A DNA stretch of 36,336 nt, taken from a virus. Each line of letters starts with the position of its first letter. Within the stretch, counting starts at the first letter, position 1. The position numbers and the translations under genes are program-made. Positions 21,868 to 29,299 of this stretch are shown in pieces. The stretch covers positions 1 to 36,336 of IMG/VR virus record IMGVR_UViG_3300045975_000128. One strand, 5' to 3'. The notes beneath the pieces are model-generated. The model did no database searches, was not told where the DNA came from, and saw only the letters and a list, made by a program, of their open reading frames with translations.

Positions 21868-22180
21868 AATAGATCAAAACGGCAATGTTTTCTGTAATCA
21901 TAAGAATAGATTTCTGAAACCAACCCTGCACCCTTCAGGGTATCTATTTGTGTCTCTAGCAAAAGGGACAAAAAATTATCCATTGCGAAAGCAATACAAG
22001 ATCAATTACTTAGTCGCACTTACTTATATCGGACCAAGGCCAAAGGGCTTGGTCTGTTGCCACAATGATGGGAACAAACTCAACAATCACCTCTCGAATA
22101 TCAGATGGGACACCCAAAAATCGAACATCCACGATGCAATCGTGGCCGGTACGTTTACCGGGCGACCACGTAAGCACTAG
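21833..22180 (+). CDS. HNH endonuclease (homing type)
   Basis: 115 residues. Start MRYIPGYEERYRIDQNGNVF is a NUMOD4-like piece, followed by LKPTLHPSGYLFVSLAK and the HNH core VCCHNDGNKLNNHLSNIRWD (His, Asn and Asn residues) ending TQKSNIHDAI. Such genes are mobile and insert between phage genes. AT-richer than its neighbours. It lies directly after the terminator and overlaps the open end of the previous frame, consistent with insertion. It also holds stems such as CCACGAT GCA ATCGTGG (22129-22145). Confidence 0.85.
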   Translation: MRYIPGYEERYRIDQNGNVFCNHKNRFLKPTLHPSGYLFVSLAKGTKNYPLRKQYKINYLVALTYIGPRPKGLVCCHNDGNKLNNHLSNIRWDTQKSNIHDAIVAGTFTGRPRKH

Positions 22181-22308
22181 TTTTTTCGCGCACGCGCGTG
22201 GGGGGGCAGCAGACACGCGATCCCGGTACTTAATCGTCCGGTCCCAAAAAAGCGATTTTCCAAAAGACCAGCTAAATCTTTGATCTGAAAGAATGTCGTG
22301 GACACACT

Positions 22309-22349
22309 AGAGGGGTGGCAAAATTCAAGAGGTATTTTTGCCCCCCTCT
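22309..22349. repeat. Strong stem-loop, possibly bidirectional terminator
   Basis: AGAGGGG-GGCAAAA (with one bulged T) pairs with TTTTGCC-CCCCTCT, about 14 bp, loop TTCAAGAGGTA-like. A run of A on one arm and T on the other could support termination in either direction. Confidence 0.55.
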
Positions 22350-22463
22350 CAAATGTCAAATCCTACCCATACCCCCCATAGGTAGGAAAAAACTGGCGAA
22401 ATGCCTGTCAAAGCGTTGATCTTAAAGATGCGGACGCTGTGGACGGTTCAATCCGTACACATT

Positions 22464-22526
22464 CTGGCTGGCCAAAAAGCAGAAAGGCTCTCGCAACATT
22501 GGCCGAAGCCAGTCACGGAGCCTTTC
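22464..22526 (+). ncRNA. Candidate pseudoknot
   Basis: CTGGCTGGCCA (22464-22474) pairs with TGGCC-GA-AGCCAG (22500-22512), 11 bp with a bulge; GAAAGGCTC (22482-22490), inside that loop, pairs with GAGCCTTTC (22518-22526), 9 bp outside it. The two helices interlock as in an H-type pseudoknot. Transcription of the region is not shown. Confidence 0.4.
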
Positions 22527-22660
22527 GCTACTGGCGTTTCAACTCACCCCTCACAGGGTTTCGCTTACTTTGTCAGCTAAGTGGTTATAGGGCGCATGAT
22601 GCCAATTGGCAATGCCAAAATAGCAGACATGCGATCCCTTTAGCACGGTCTTGTAAAGAC

Positions 22661-22804
22661 ACATGTTTGGCTGTCCCATAACGTAAGAATGTTTGCGTTT
22701 AACCAATTACCAAAAGTGGTAGTAACTTATTGATATCATTGATGATATTAACGAAAACCTTATCACACGCAAGAATGTTTAAGTTATGGGACGAACAAAC
22801 ATGT
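22661..22804. repeat. Imperfect 40-bp inverted repeat around an AT-rich core
   Basis: Arms 22661-22700 and 22765-22804 match at 31 of 40 positions by eye, with perfect blocks ACATGTTTG and GTCCCATAAC. The 64-bp spacer is AT-rich and contains TTGATATCA TTGA TGATATTAA (22730-22751). It precedes the right-arm genes. A replication origin or a regulator-binding region is possible. Confidence 0.55.
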
Positions 22805-22914
22805 TTCCTTACGCGCCCGTACTAACGTTCATCCCTTGATATCTGAGTGAAATCCGGTGGCAAAAATCGTCCGGTGCCGGTAAGGTTTTGGTTCGATCAG
22901 GGAGACGCACATTT

Positions 22915-23871
22915 ATGTCAAACAAGCATGCACCAGACCCGTTGGTCTATCTGCCGCCAGAAGACGCAGAACGCTTCATGATCCTTATCATGACGCATCT
23001 GGTCGATTGGCCGCTCAAAACCGCTGAAAGTTTCAGAAATGCAGTTCTGGGAAACGGTGCCATTGCCGTCAATCCCCTGCTTGGCATCGAAAACGACAAC
23101 GATGTCAGCTTCCTCAAATCATCCCTTAAGAAGGTGATTGCCGAAGGCCGAATGATCGATTTCGGCTTCATTCCCAATGAACTCTACAAGACTGAAAGTC
23201 TGCGCTCCCGTCGCATGTTTGAAAGCGGCGATTTCCAGCATCCCTACGACACTTGGCTGGGCATCGCATCGTGGGAAGGCGGTTCATGCGGCTACTATTT
23301 CACACCGCATCCCGCTGACCCAAGCATGATCCTGTGCATCGAACTCTATGGGGTATCGGTGCCGCAAGTCGGTGACGCCATCCTCATCTACGATATCATT
23401 TCCATAGAAGTGAAAGGCATCGGCCAAACGCTGGTCCATCCGGCACCGATGAAGCATGTCCAAGGATACAGCACCTATTTTGGCCAGACTGAGGAAGAGG
23501 CTGGAGCGGCACGTGGCGCAAATACGCTGGACCCAATGGTCACCATGCTTCGTATCTTGGCTGATGCATCGATCCCAATTGTGGATCGACCGGCACCGGT
23601 CAAGCTGAACAAACACAGAGTGAAGAAAGGGCTGTGGGAAATCCCTGCCCATACCGCTGTTCTGACCAAAGATTACGTCACCGCTTTTAGAGCCGCACAG
23701 GCTGGCATGCATGAAAAAGGTACGCATGCATCACCCGTGGCGCATTGGCGTAGAGCACATAAGAGAACGTTGGCCGATGGACGCATTGTCCCAGTTCGCT
23801 CGTCCAAGGTGAATTGGAGGGAGACGGAGGAACTGCACCGTCTGTTCTACCGAGTACCGGAAAAGAAGTGA
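22915..23871 (+). CDS. Phage protein with C-terminal basic HWRRxH-type motif, unknown
   Basis: 318 residues from ATG 22915, chosen because AGGGAG lies ten bases upstream; an earlier TTG has no such site. N-terminus YLPPEDAERFMILIMTHLVD, a beta-rich middle, and a C-terminal ASPVAHWRRAHKRTLADGRI then PVRSSKVNW. This C-terminal pattern recurs in phage proteins of unknown function and in the gene at 32969 a different one replaces it. Codon use lacks the dense hairpins seen upstream. Function unknown. Confidence 0.7.
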   Translation: MSNKHAPDPLVYLPPEDAERFMILIMTHLVDWPLKTAESFRNAVLGNGAIAVNPLLGIENDNDVSFLKSSLKKVIAEGRMIDFGFIPNELYKTESLRSRRMFESGDFQHPYDTWLGIASWEGGSCGYYFTPHPADPSMILCIELYGVSVPQVGDAILIYDIISIEVKGIGQTLVHPAPMKHVQGYSTYFGQTEEEAGAARGANTLDPMVTMLRILADASIPIVDRPAPVKLNKHRVKKGLWEIPAHTAVLTKDYVTAFRAAQAGMHEKGTHASPVAHWRRAHKRTLADGRIVPVRSSKVNWRETEELHRLFYRVPEKK

Positions 23872-24128
23872 TGTACGGTACAGACATCGAGAAATGCATC
23901 GCTTGCGGTGACAATTCGGACGTGATCGACAGCCGTCCGGTCCCGGCAACAGGTTTCAGAAGAAGACGGCGGCAATGTCCGCATTGCAAGCGCCGCTGGA
24001 GCACCTTCGAAGTGTCGGAAGAAACCTACAGGGTAATCCTTGCAACCGAGAAGCTTGAGCAACTGGCAGACACGCTGGAGGAACAGGCCAAATCACTAAG
24101 GCAACTGACTAAAGGAGAAACCGAATGA
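23871..24128 (+). CDS. NrdR-like zinc-ribbon protein, without ATP-cone
   Basis: 85 residues from ATG 23871, overlapping the upstream TGA. CIAC (C9, C12) and CPHC (C36, C39) flank VIDSRPVPATGFRRRRRQ; with RRWSTFEVSE after it, this is the zinc-ribbon part of NrdR. The ATP-cone of host NrdR is missing and replaced by a short helical tail. In bacteria NrdR represses ribonucleotide reductase genes; here it may bind similar DNA without nucleotide sensing. That is inference. Confidence 0.75.
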   Translation: MYGTDIEKCIACGDNSDVIDSRPVPATGFRRRRRQCPHCKRRWSTFEVSEETYRVILATEKLEQLADTLEEQAKSLRQLTKGETE

Positions 24129-24427
24129 GAAAGAACGAAAAGACAGCCTTGACGCCTGATGAGGTGTTGCGTGTAGCCTATGCAGACATCATTAGAGATA
24201 TCGATCAGGACGATCTCGCCGCCCTGCTCAACGTGAATTCGGGGCGCGTGGCCGAGGCTGTCATCGCCATACGTTGGGCCATGCATAACCACAAGCTGAT
24301 CTACAGGCACATCCAGAAACAGAAGAACGGCAGAAAGAAACTGGCAGTCGCGGAGGTCGTTGAAAACGGGCAGGGCACAATGAAATTCATAGAGGATGGC
24401 GACGGTCTGAGAATAACACATGGGTAG
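24125..24427 (+). CDS. Small helix-turn-helix-like phage protein
   Basis: 100 residues starting MRKNEKTALTPDEVLRVAYA. DQDDLAALLNVNSGRVAEAV is a helix-turn-helix-like segment seen in other phage regulators (IA--YGVN-GRVSEA type). The C-terminus is beta-rich and unassigned. The ATG overlaps the NrdR-like stop by four bases. DNA-binding is likely; the target is unknown. Confidence 0.6.
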   Translation: MRKNEKTALTPDEVLRVAYADIIRDIDQDDLAALLNVNSGRVAEAVIAIRWAMHNHKLIYRHIQKQKNGRKKLAVAEVVENGQGTMKFIEDGDGLRITHG

Positions 24428-24455
24428 CAGGATTGGGCGAGGGAAAAAGGTCAAA

Positions 24456-24713
24456 ATGAAAGACCGCATCAAATGCAGGCTGATGGATGAAATCCTGAAA
24501 GGTAACAATATCTACATTGCCGAGACGGTACTTAGTGAGAAGTCCTTCCTTCTGTATGCCAACAATGACCAGCACACCGAGCCTTGTGACGATCTGTTTA
24601 TGTGGAAGGGCTATGCCATGCCATTGGTGTCGCAGCCCGTTACGCTCAAGGATGCCTTGGCGATAGTCGATACACACTGGGACAGCAGGATAAAGATAAA
24701 TGACATGGCGTGA
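24456..24713 (+). CDS. Small phage protein, unknown
   Basis: 85 residues from ATG 24456, favoured by an AAGG site six bases upstream; an ATG at 24420 is possible. MKDRIKCRLMDEILKGNNIY then SEKSFLLYANNDQHTEPCD and DLFMWKGYAMPLV suggest a small alpha/beta protein. No family recognised. Its end overlaps the next gene by 14 bases. Confidence 0.55.
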   Translation: MKDRIKCRLMDEILKGNNIYIAETVLSEKSFLLYANNDQHTEPCDDLFMWKGYAMPLVSQPVTLKDALAIVDTHWDSRIKINDMA

Positions 24714-25128
24714 TCATGGCATACACGCAAGGCTGCACAAGAACCTCACCGAACTGCTGAAGCGCGGTGAAGTGAACATCACGCTGACCTGTGTTCATAT
24801 CAACCAGCCTGTCGAGGATGAACGCTTCCACGAGGGCATCTGGCAGTATCTGGCGCATGCTGGCGCTTTCGTGACCGGTCAGACTGACAGCGATGAAGCG
24901 TCACAGTGTTTCGGGTGCGAGAAAGACTGGACATGGAAACGTGTCATCCGTGGGTTTGTGCTCATGGAGTTTATCGATGTAAATGGTCAGAGCGCGATGG
25001 GTACGGTCACCGGATTGTGCCCTATATGTTGGGGTAATGAGCAGAGACTGTTGAAGGCATTCGAGCGTGATTTCGGCATCAAGCCGGATCAGATACGACG
25101 GGTGCATCACGAAGGGGGGCACGCCTGA
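24700..25128 (+). CDS. Phage protein with CxxC pair, unknown
   Basis: 142 residues starting MTWRDHGIHARLHKNLTELL. FGCEKDW (about 70) and LCPICWGN (about 106) provide Cys residues that could bind zinc; a C-terminal helix LLKAFERDFGIKPDQIRRV ends the chain. No recognised fold. The start overlaps the upstream stop (ATGACATGG region) and its stop overlaps the AlpA-like start. Confidence 0.6.
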   Translation: MTWRDHGIHARLHKNLTELLKRGEVNITLTCVHINQPVEDERFHEGIWQYLAHAGAFVTGQTDSDEASQCFGCEKDWTWKRVIRGFVLMEFIDVNGQSAMGTVTGLCPICWGNEQRLLKAFERDFGIKPDQIRRVHHEGGHA

Positions 25129-25370
25129 TGATGAAATTCATGACGAACAGTGAAGCTAGATGCATCGTTGAGGATATGGGCGACCGTATCCTCACCACGG
25201 AACAGGTTCTGGAGATACTCCCGGTCAGCAAATCAACGCTGTGGAGACTGGAGAAACAGGGCATTTTCCCAAGGCACTTCAAGGTCGGTTCCCGCAAGAA
25301 CGGTTGGCTGGAAAGCGATGTCCAAAGCTGGATCGATAATGTCCAAGAGGGCAACATCACCGTCAAATGA
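25128..25370 (+). CDS. AlpA-type MerR-like helix-turn-helix regulator
   Basis: 80 residues. After 20 lead residues, ILTTEQVLEILPVSKSTLWR then LEKQGIFPRHFKVGSRKNGW and LESDVQSWID are the AlpA family signature (winged helix of MerR type). In P4-like elements AlpA activates integrase or excision genes; no integrase is in this window, so it probably regulates phage genes. The longer of two adjacent ATGs is listed. Confidence 0.8.
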   Translation: MMKFMTNSEARCIVEDMGDRILTTEQVLEILPVSKSTLWRLEKQGIFPRHFKVGSRKNGWLESDVQSWIDNVQEGNITVK

Positions 25371-25732
25371 GGAACCTCAATCTGCTGAACGCCTACCGCT
25401 GTATCGGACCAGATATCATCAAATATTTCGGCAGCACAGGAGATCACACATGTGGGTTCTTCGTGGTGCCGTCGCCCATCGACAAGGGCGAGATGAAGGT
25501 CATGGCATCGTCAGACTACGATTGGGACCATGTTTCGGTATCGCGTCCCAATCGATGCCCAAACTGGACAGAAATGGAACATGTCCGACATCTGTTCTTC
25601 AAGGATGACGAAACTGTCATGCAACTGCATGTGCCAGTGGTTGACCACATTTCGGTACACCCGAACTGTCTCCACATGTGGCGACCGCAAAAGCAGGAAA
25701 TACCAAGACCACCTTCGATCTTGGTGGCTTAG
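25367..25732 (+). CDS. Conserved phage protein of DUF7694 type
   Basis: 121 residues. YDWDHVSVSRPNRCPNWTEM then FKDDETVMQLHVPVVDHISV and HPNCLHMWRPQ are the hallmark of a phage domain I recall as DUF7694. No function is assigned. The start overlaps the AlpA stop by four bases. The C-terminal tail PRPPSILVA is variable. Confidence 0.75.
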   Translation: MRNLNLLNAYRCIGPDIIKYFGSTGDHTCGFFVVPSPIDKGEMKVMASSDYDWDHVSVSRPNRCPNWTEMEHVRHLFFKDDETVMQLHVPVVDHISVHPNCLHMWRPQKQEIPRPPSILVA

Positions 25733-25740
25733 GGGTAGAT

Positions 25741-26064
25741 ATGGCAAAGGGTAGGCCGCTCCGCTTCATATCGGGGAACTACATTGATCGCGTCAACGAT
25801 GCGGTGTTTGTCGAAATAGGCGAAACCACCGTCTATTTCGCTGACCGCAAGGTGATCGCGATGTACGCCCACGATGCGCTTTATCGCGTCAATGCGCTCG
25901 ACAGCGGCATCATGTACAAACGTGTGCGGAGCGCCATGCTGCGACACAAGCCACGCAAGGTGCATGAGATGAAGCGTGAAGACCTGAATGCAATGGTCGA
26001 GGCTGCGATCATGACCATGGCGTCCAAGCTGGTGGATGAAAAGCTGGGGCTGGAAACCGCATGA
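25741..26064 (+). CDS. Small phage protein, unknown
   Basis: 107 residues from ATG 25741, where AGGGGT lies upstream; a longer frame starting at 25678 runs back into the neighbour. Beta-rich start (AVFVEIGETTVYFADRKVIA) and helical C-terminus KREDLNAMVEAAIMTMASKL. No family recognised. Its stop overlaps the next ATG by four bases. Confidence 0.6.
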   Translation: MAKGRPLRFISGNYIDRVNDAVFVEIGETTVYFADRKVIAMYAHDALYRVNALDSGIMYKRVRSAMLRHKPRKVHEMKREDLNAMVEAAIMTMASKLVDEKLGLETA

Positions 26065-26771
26065 GCGAGATCACTTTTGCCTGTGAGCCGGTGGTGTTTG
26101 GGTCCATTGCCGAACCGGTCCCGGCCAAGAAGATCATCGAAGACTGGTTCCGCAAGCTGCCGATGGACCTTCCGGAATACAACATCCTTGAGAACTTCGG
26201 CAGGACGGTCAAAGCCTGCCCGCCCTTCTTGGATGCCATGACGCTGGGCTACATGTTTCTGGTGCCCGCCGACTTCAAGATAGAGATCACCGGCAACGGC
26301 ACCCACTTCAACGCCTATTGGCGCTATCCGGAACCCTATATCGACGGGCATCCACCGAGTTCCATCACCGGACATCCCAAGCATGGCAAGATCATCGTCA
26401 AGGTGTTCACCATGTGGGGCATCAAGACCAAGCCGGGATGGTCCACGCTGATCTTCCCGCCAATCAATCGTGCCGAACTGCCTCTAGAGGCAATGGCCGG
26501 AGTGCTGGACAGCGACCGGATGCACGATGTCCTGACCATTCCATGCTTCTGTAATCTTCCCGATGGTCTGCATTTCATTCGCAAGGGCACGCCGCTGGCA
26601 CAGGTGCTGCCTTTCAAGCGGGAGGAACTGAGTATGGTGGCACGGGGAGAGACACCGGAAGAAAAGCTTCTGCGGGAGAACCACAGGCGTCTGATGATGT
26701 CCGAGGTCGGCTCCTACCAGCGCAAAATCCGGCATAAAGGCTACGACGACAAAGACGTGGGGCATGATTGA
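26061..26771 (+). CDS. Conserved phage protein, unknown
   Basis: 236 residues. FGSIAEPVPAKKIIEDWFRK, then VKACPPFLDAMTLGYMFLVP and GWSTLIFPPINRAELPLEAM form the core of a phage family that I remember without function (possibly the DUF6065 group). The C-terminal helix REELSMVARGETPEEKLLRE is charged. No enzyme motif can be named. It fits the run of small coupled genes on both sides. Confidence 0.65.
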   Translation: MSEITFACEPVVFGSIAEPVPAKKIIEDWFRKLPMDLPEYNILENFGRTVKACPPFLDAMTLGYMFLVPADFKIEITGNGTHFNAYWRYPEPYIDGHPPSSITGHPKHGKIIVKVFTMWGIKTKPGWSTLIFPPINRAELPLEAMAGVLDSDRMHDVLTIPCFCNLPDGLHFIRKGTPLAQVLPFKREELSMVARGETPEEKLLRENHRRLMMSEVGSYQRKIRHKGYDDKDVGHD

Positions 26772-27117
26772 GTATTCGAGCACACCGGAATTCTTTTTCC
26801 ACGACGAGATGGGCAACGATATCACCTCCGTCTCAGTCGGAGAGGTGTGGCTGTACTTCTACAAGCAGACACTGATCGGCGTGCGTGACATGCGCAACAA
26901 CAGGGCTGTGTTCCTGCGCGTCACGAAAATCCCCAAACCGGATGGCTATTCGCACCGGCACGAAATCACCTACGACATTGTGCTACGGGCGACCAAGGAA
27001 CCCTACCACAATCAGGAAACTCCGAAATATCTGCACGCGGAGGAACTGACTGCCTTGGCTATCGCGTGGGTGGCTGAAGGCTTGACCAAACACGTCGATC
27101 TGGCGCTGCACGCTTAA
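26764..27117 (+). CDS. Phage protein, unknown
   Basis: 117 residues: a beta-rich body (VGEVWLYFYKQTLIGVRDM, then HEITYDIVLRATKEP) and a C-terminal helix EELTALAIAWVAEGLTKHV. The start overlaps the upstream gene by 8 bases. It is the last gene before a promoter-like gap. No family recognised. Confidence 0.6.
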   Translation: MIEYSSTPEFFFHDEMGNDITSVSVGEVWLYFYKQTLIGVRDMRNNRAVFLRVTKIPKPDGYSHRHEITYDIVLRATKEPYHNQETPKYLHAEELTALAIAWVAEGLTKHVDLALHA

Positions 27118-27158
27118 CCTTCTTCCTTAGATGCTTCCACAAAATCGGTTTGGTGGGA

Positions 27159-27199
27159 TTGACAGCCCAGCCGAACCGGATATGATTTGGGCCGGACGA
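27159..27199 (+). promoter_or_regulatory. Strong candidate sigma70 promoter with CCGGACGA box
   Basis: TTGACA (27159-27164) and TATGAT (27181-27186) are 16 bases apart, a near-consensus pair. Five bases later comes CCGGACGACAAAAAACCGG (27192 on). The same box follows promoter-like pairs at 29357-29385 and on the minus strand near 17.38 kb. It drives the MoxR-VWA cluster. Confidence 0.7.
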
Positions 27200-27243
27200 C
27201 AAAAAACCGGTCCGACTATAAAGAAACGTTTCAGGAGAAACAA

Positions 27244-28335
27244 ATGAAAATTTCCGACGCCAAGACCCTGCTTACCACCATTCTCAAGTACAACATCGAC
27301 CAACATCTGGCCGGTGTTTCGCATAAGCACTTCATTATTCCTTGCTTCATCGGTGATCCCGGTGTCGGCAAGACTTCCATTCCCAATCAGGTTGCCGCCG
27401 AAGAGGGCGTTCCTCTTCACACCACCATCATCGCTCAGTATGACGCTGGCGAAATGGGTGGCTTCGGCATTCCCACAGACGTGGTTTTCGAAGAGGAAGA
27501 CGACGAGGGAAAAATCCGCCGCTACACTGAGAAGCGTGTGATCCGGGCACGCCCCGATTATCTGCCTGATCCACGTACTCCGGAAGGCGTTGTCGGTATC
27601 TGGAACCTTGACGAACTGATGCAGGCGTTTCTGGCCAACCAGAACATTTGCAGCCAGATCGTCAACGAGTACCGGGTTGGCGAACATCCGATTTCTCACG
27701 GCATCACCATCTGCTGCACCGGCAACAAGCCTGAGAACAAGGCCGGTACGACCACCATGCCGATGCACTTGAGGGACCGTCTGATGTTCATCAACATCGA
27801 AGCGGACCACAAGGACTTCAATGACTACGCCAACCAGCGCGGTCTGCATCGTTGGGTCCGTGCCTTTGTCCAGAAGAACCCGGCGTTCCTTCACAAGTTC
27901 GAAGTCGGCGTCAACGCTTTCCCGTCACCACGTTCTTGGGAGCGGACTTCGGAACTCCTGAAGATGGGCCATGCGCCGCACATCCTGACCGAGTGTCTGT
28001 ATGGCCAGATTGGTGAGGGTATGGCTTCGCAGTTCCTTGCATGGGTCAAGGTCGAAGACCGGTTGCCGAGTGCCGAGGATGTTGTGAAAGACCCTGAAGG
28101 TGTGCCGGTCTTCGGGGATCGCGATGCCGACGTGAACTACATGCTGATGGCGAACCTTGTTGAGGTGGCGGACAAGAAGAACCTTGGGCAGATCATCAAG
28201 TACCTGAAGCGCATGCCCAACAAGGAATTCGTCGCCATGTGGGCCAAGGATGTCCAGCAGCGGCATCCGGAAGTCAACGACCTGAAGGAGATGACAGAGT
28301 TTAAGCTGTCCACGTTGACAAAAATCCTCATCTGA
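27244..28335 (+). CDS. MoxR-type AAA+ ATPase
   Basis: 363 residues from ATG 27244, with AGGAGA nine bases upstream. Walker A GDPGVGKTS (37-45), Walker B-like IWNLDEL (119-125) and sensor-1 region TGNKPENKAG (159-168) are intact, and RLMFINIEADHKDF then SPRSWERTSELL follow as in MoxR/RavA-like proteins. MoxR ATPases remodel partners with VWA domains; a VWA protein is encoded two genes downstream. It lies behind the strong promoter. Confidence 0.85.
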   Translation: MKISDAKTLLTTILKYNIDQHLAGVSHKHFIIPCFIGDPGVGKTSIPNQVAAEEGVPLHTTIIAQYDAGEMGGFGIPTDVVFEEEDDEGKIRRYTEKRVIRARPDYLPDPRTPEGVVGIWNLDELMQAFLANQNICSQIVNEYRVGEHPISHGITICCTGNKPENKAGTTTMPMHLRDRLMFINIEADHKDFNDYANQRGLHRWVRAFVQKNPAFLHKFEVGVNAFPSPRSWERTSELLKMGHAPHILTECLYGQIGEGMASQFLAWVKVEDRLPSAEDVVKDPEGVPVFGDRDADVNYMLMANLVEVADKKNLGQIIKYLKRMPNKEFVAMWAKDVQQRHPEVNDLKEMTEFKLSTLTKILI

Positions 28336-28346
28336 TACTGCGGTTT

Positions 28347-28370
28347 CCGGTCCTGTTTCGGCGGGACCGG
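28347..28370. repeat. Inverted repeat after the ATPase gene
   Basis: CCGGTCC / GGACCGG, 7 bp around a 10-nt loop, with no clear T-run. It lies between the ATPase and the middle protein. A weak terminator or structured spacer. Confidence 0.35.
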
Positions 28371-28415
28371 TTTCCGGAATATCAACGAAGGGTAGCAAGA
28401 AGTTAGGAGAAACAA

Positions 28416-29291
28416 ATGGCTAATCTTTCACATCGGGCCGTCATGGTGGTCCTCAATCAACGTGCATGGAAGGGCAAGGCGGTGGACCGTGAGGTTGCTG
28501 CACAAGCCGAAATAAACGCCAACGCAGAACAGGGCACGATGACTGTCATCAAACAGTTGACGCCGAAGTACCTGATCCAGCCGATTACCAACATCATGCA
28601 GGAAGGGCGGGCGGCGCATTACAAGAAGACCCTTCCCGGTCTGTTCCGTGGTCAAGCTATCCTGCCGACGAAGATGTTCGAGGATTACATGGTCGAGCAG
28701 CAGGAGTACGGCGACCAGTTCTTCAGTGCCGTCGATAAGTTCATCGGCATCTATCCGGATATCCGCGAAGCAGCGAAAGGCAAGCTGGGCACGTCCTATA
28801 AGGAAAGCGATTTCCCGACAGCCGATGCCATCCGCTCGTACTTCGACTACAAAGTGACGCCGGGACCGATCCCTGAAGCGACTGACTTCCGCCTTGAGGG
28901 GGTCAGTGCCGAGAACACCGCTGTCTTCAGCAGCGAGGTTCAGGATAGCGTCAAGCAACTCTATGCCGACGCCACCAAGACCATGTTCGACAGGGCGCGA
29001 GCCTATCTGGAGAACTTCTACCGGCAGGCTAAGAACTACAACGTCAAGGCACCGGGGGCCATGCTGCGGGACGCCACCATCGATCAGATGAATGCGTTTG
29101 CCGAGATGGTCTGCGACATGAATATCACTGGTGATCCTCTGCTGGAACAGGTTGGCAAGGAACTCCTCAAGGACTTCGTTGACCTGTCGGGCAAGGAACT
29201 CCGCAAGTCCGCCGAGATGCGCACCGAGATTGCCGACAAGGCCAAGCGCATTCTCGACAAAATGACCCCGGTCAAGCGTATCGCTGCCTAA
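28416..29291 (+). CDS. Helical middle protein of the MoxR-VWA triad (DUF3150-like)
   Basis: 291 residues. AVMVVLNQRAWKGKAVDREV and long charged helices (KTLPGLFRGQAILPTKMFED, LYADATKTMFDRARAYLENF) through the C-terminal GKELRKSAEMRTEIADKAKR resemble a DUF3150-type protein; such proteins lie between AAA+ ATPase and VWA genes in other phages. No catalytic motif. A bridging or substrate role is possible. It begins with the AGGAGAAACAAATG start found in three genes of this region. Confidence 0.65.
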   Translation: MANLSHRAVMVVLNQRAWKGKAVDREVAAQAEINANAEQGTMTVIKQLTPKYLIQPITNIMQEGRAAHYKKTLPGLFRGQAILPTKMFEDYMVEQQEYGDQFFSAVDKFIGIYPDIREAAKGKLGTSYKESDFPTADAIRSYFDYKVTPGPIPEATDFRLEGVSAENTAVFSSEVQDSVKQLYADATKTMFDRARAYLENFYRQAKNYNVKAPGAMLRDATIDQMNAFAEMVCDMNITGDPLLEQVGKELLKDFVDLSGKELRKSAEMRTEIADKAKRILDKMTPVKRIAA

Positions 29292-29299
29292 ACTCTGTG

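Larger units (their letters stand above)
22181..22914. other. Structured non-coding region, possible RNA or origin
   Basis: About 730 bases without a convincing gene. From left to right: CGCGCACGCGCG-rich stretch near 22187, a 14-bp stem-loop at 22309-22349, CCTACC/GGTAGG (22362-22386), hairpin ACGG TTCAAT CCGT near 22443, an interlocked pairing at 22464-22526, the palindrome TGCCAATTGGCA (22600-22611), GTCTT GTA AAGAC near 22649, then the long inverted repeat at 22661-22804 and GCCGGT/ACCGGC-rich sequence with AAAAATCGTCCGG at 22864-22876. Either a large RNA, an origin, or both. Confidence 0.45.

Noticed and set aside
22443-22460. GGTTCAATCC resembling a tRNA T-loop
   Set aside because: The flanking bases form a 4-bp stem around a 6-nt loop and no acceptor, D or anticodon arm can be built; not a tRNA.
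27127-27894. Minus-strand frame of 255 codons opposite the ATPase gene
   Set aside because: Antisense to an intact AAA+ ATPase and to a strong promoter; no motif.
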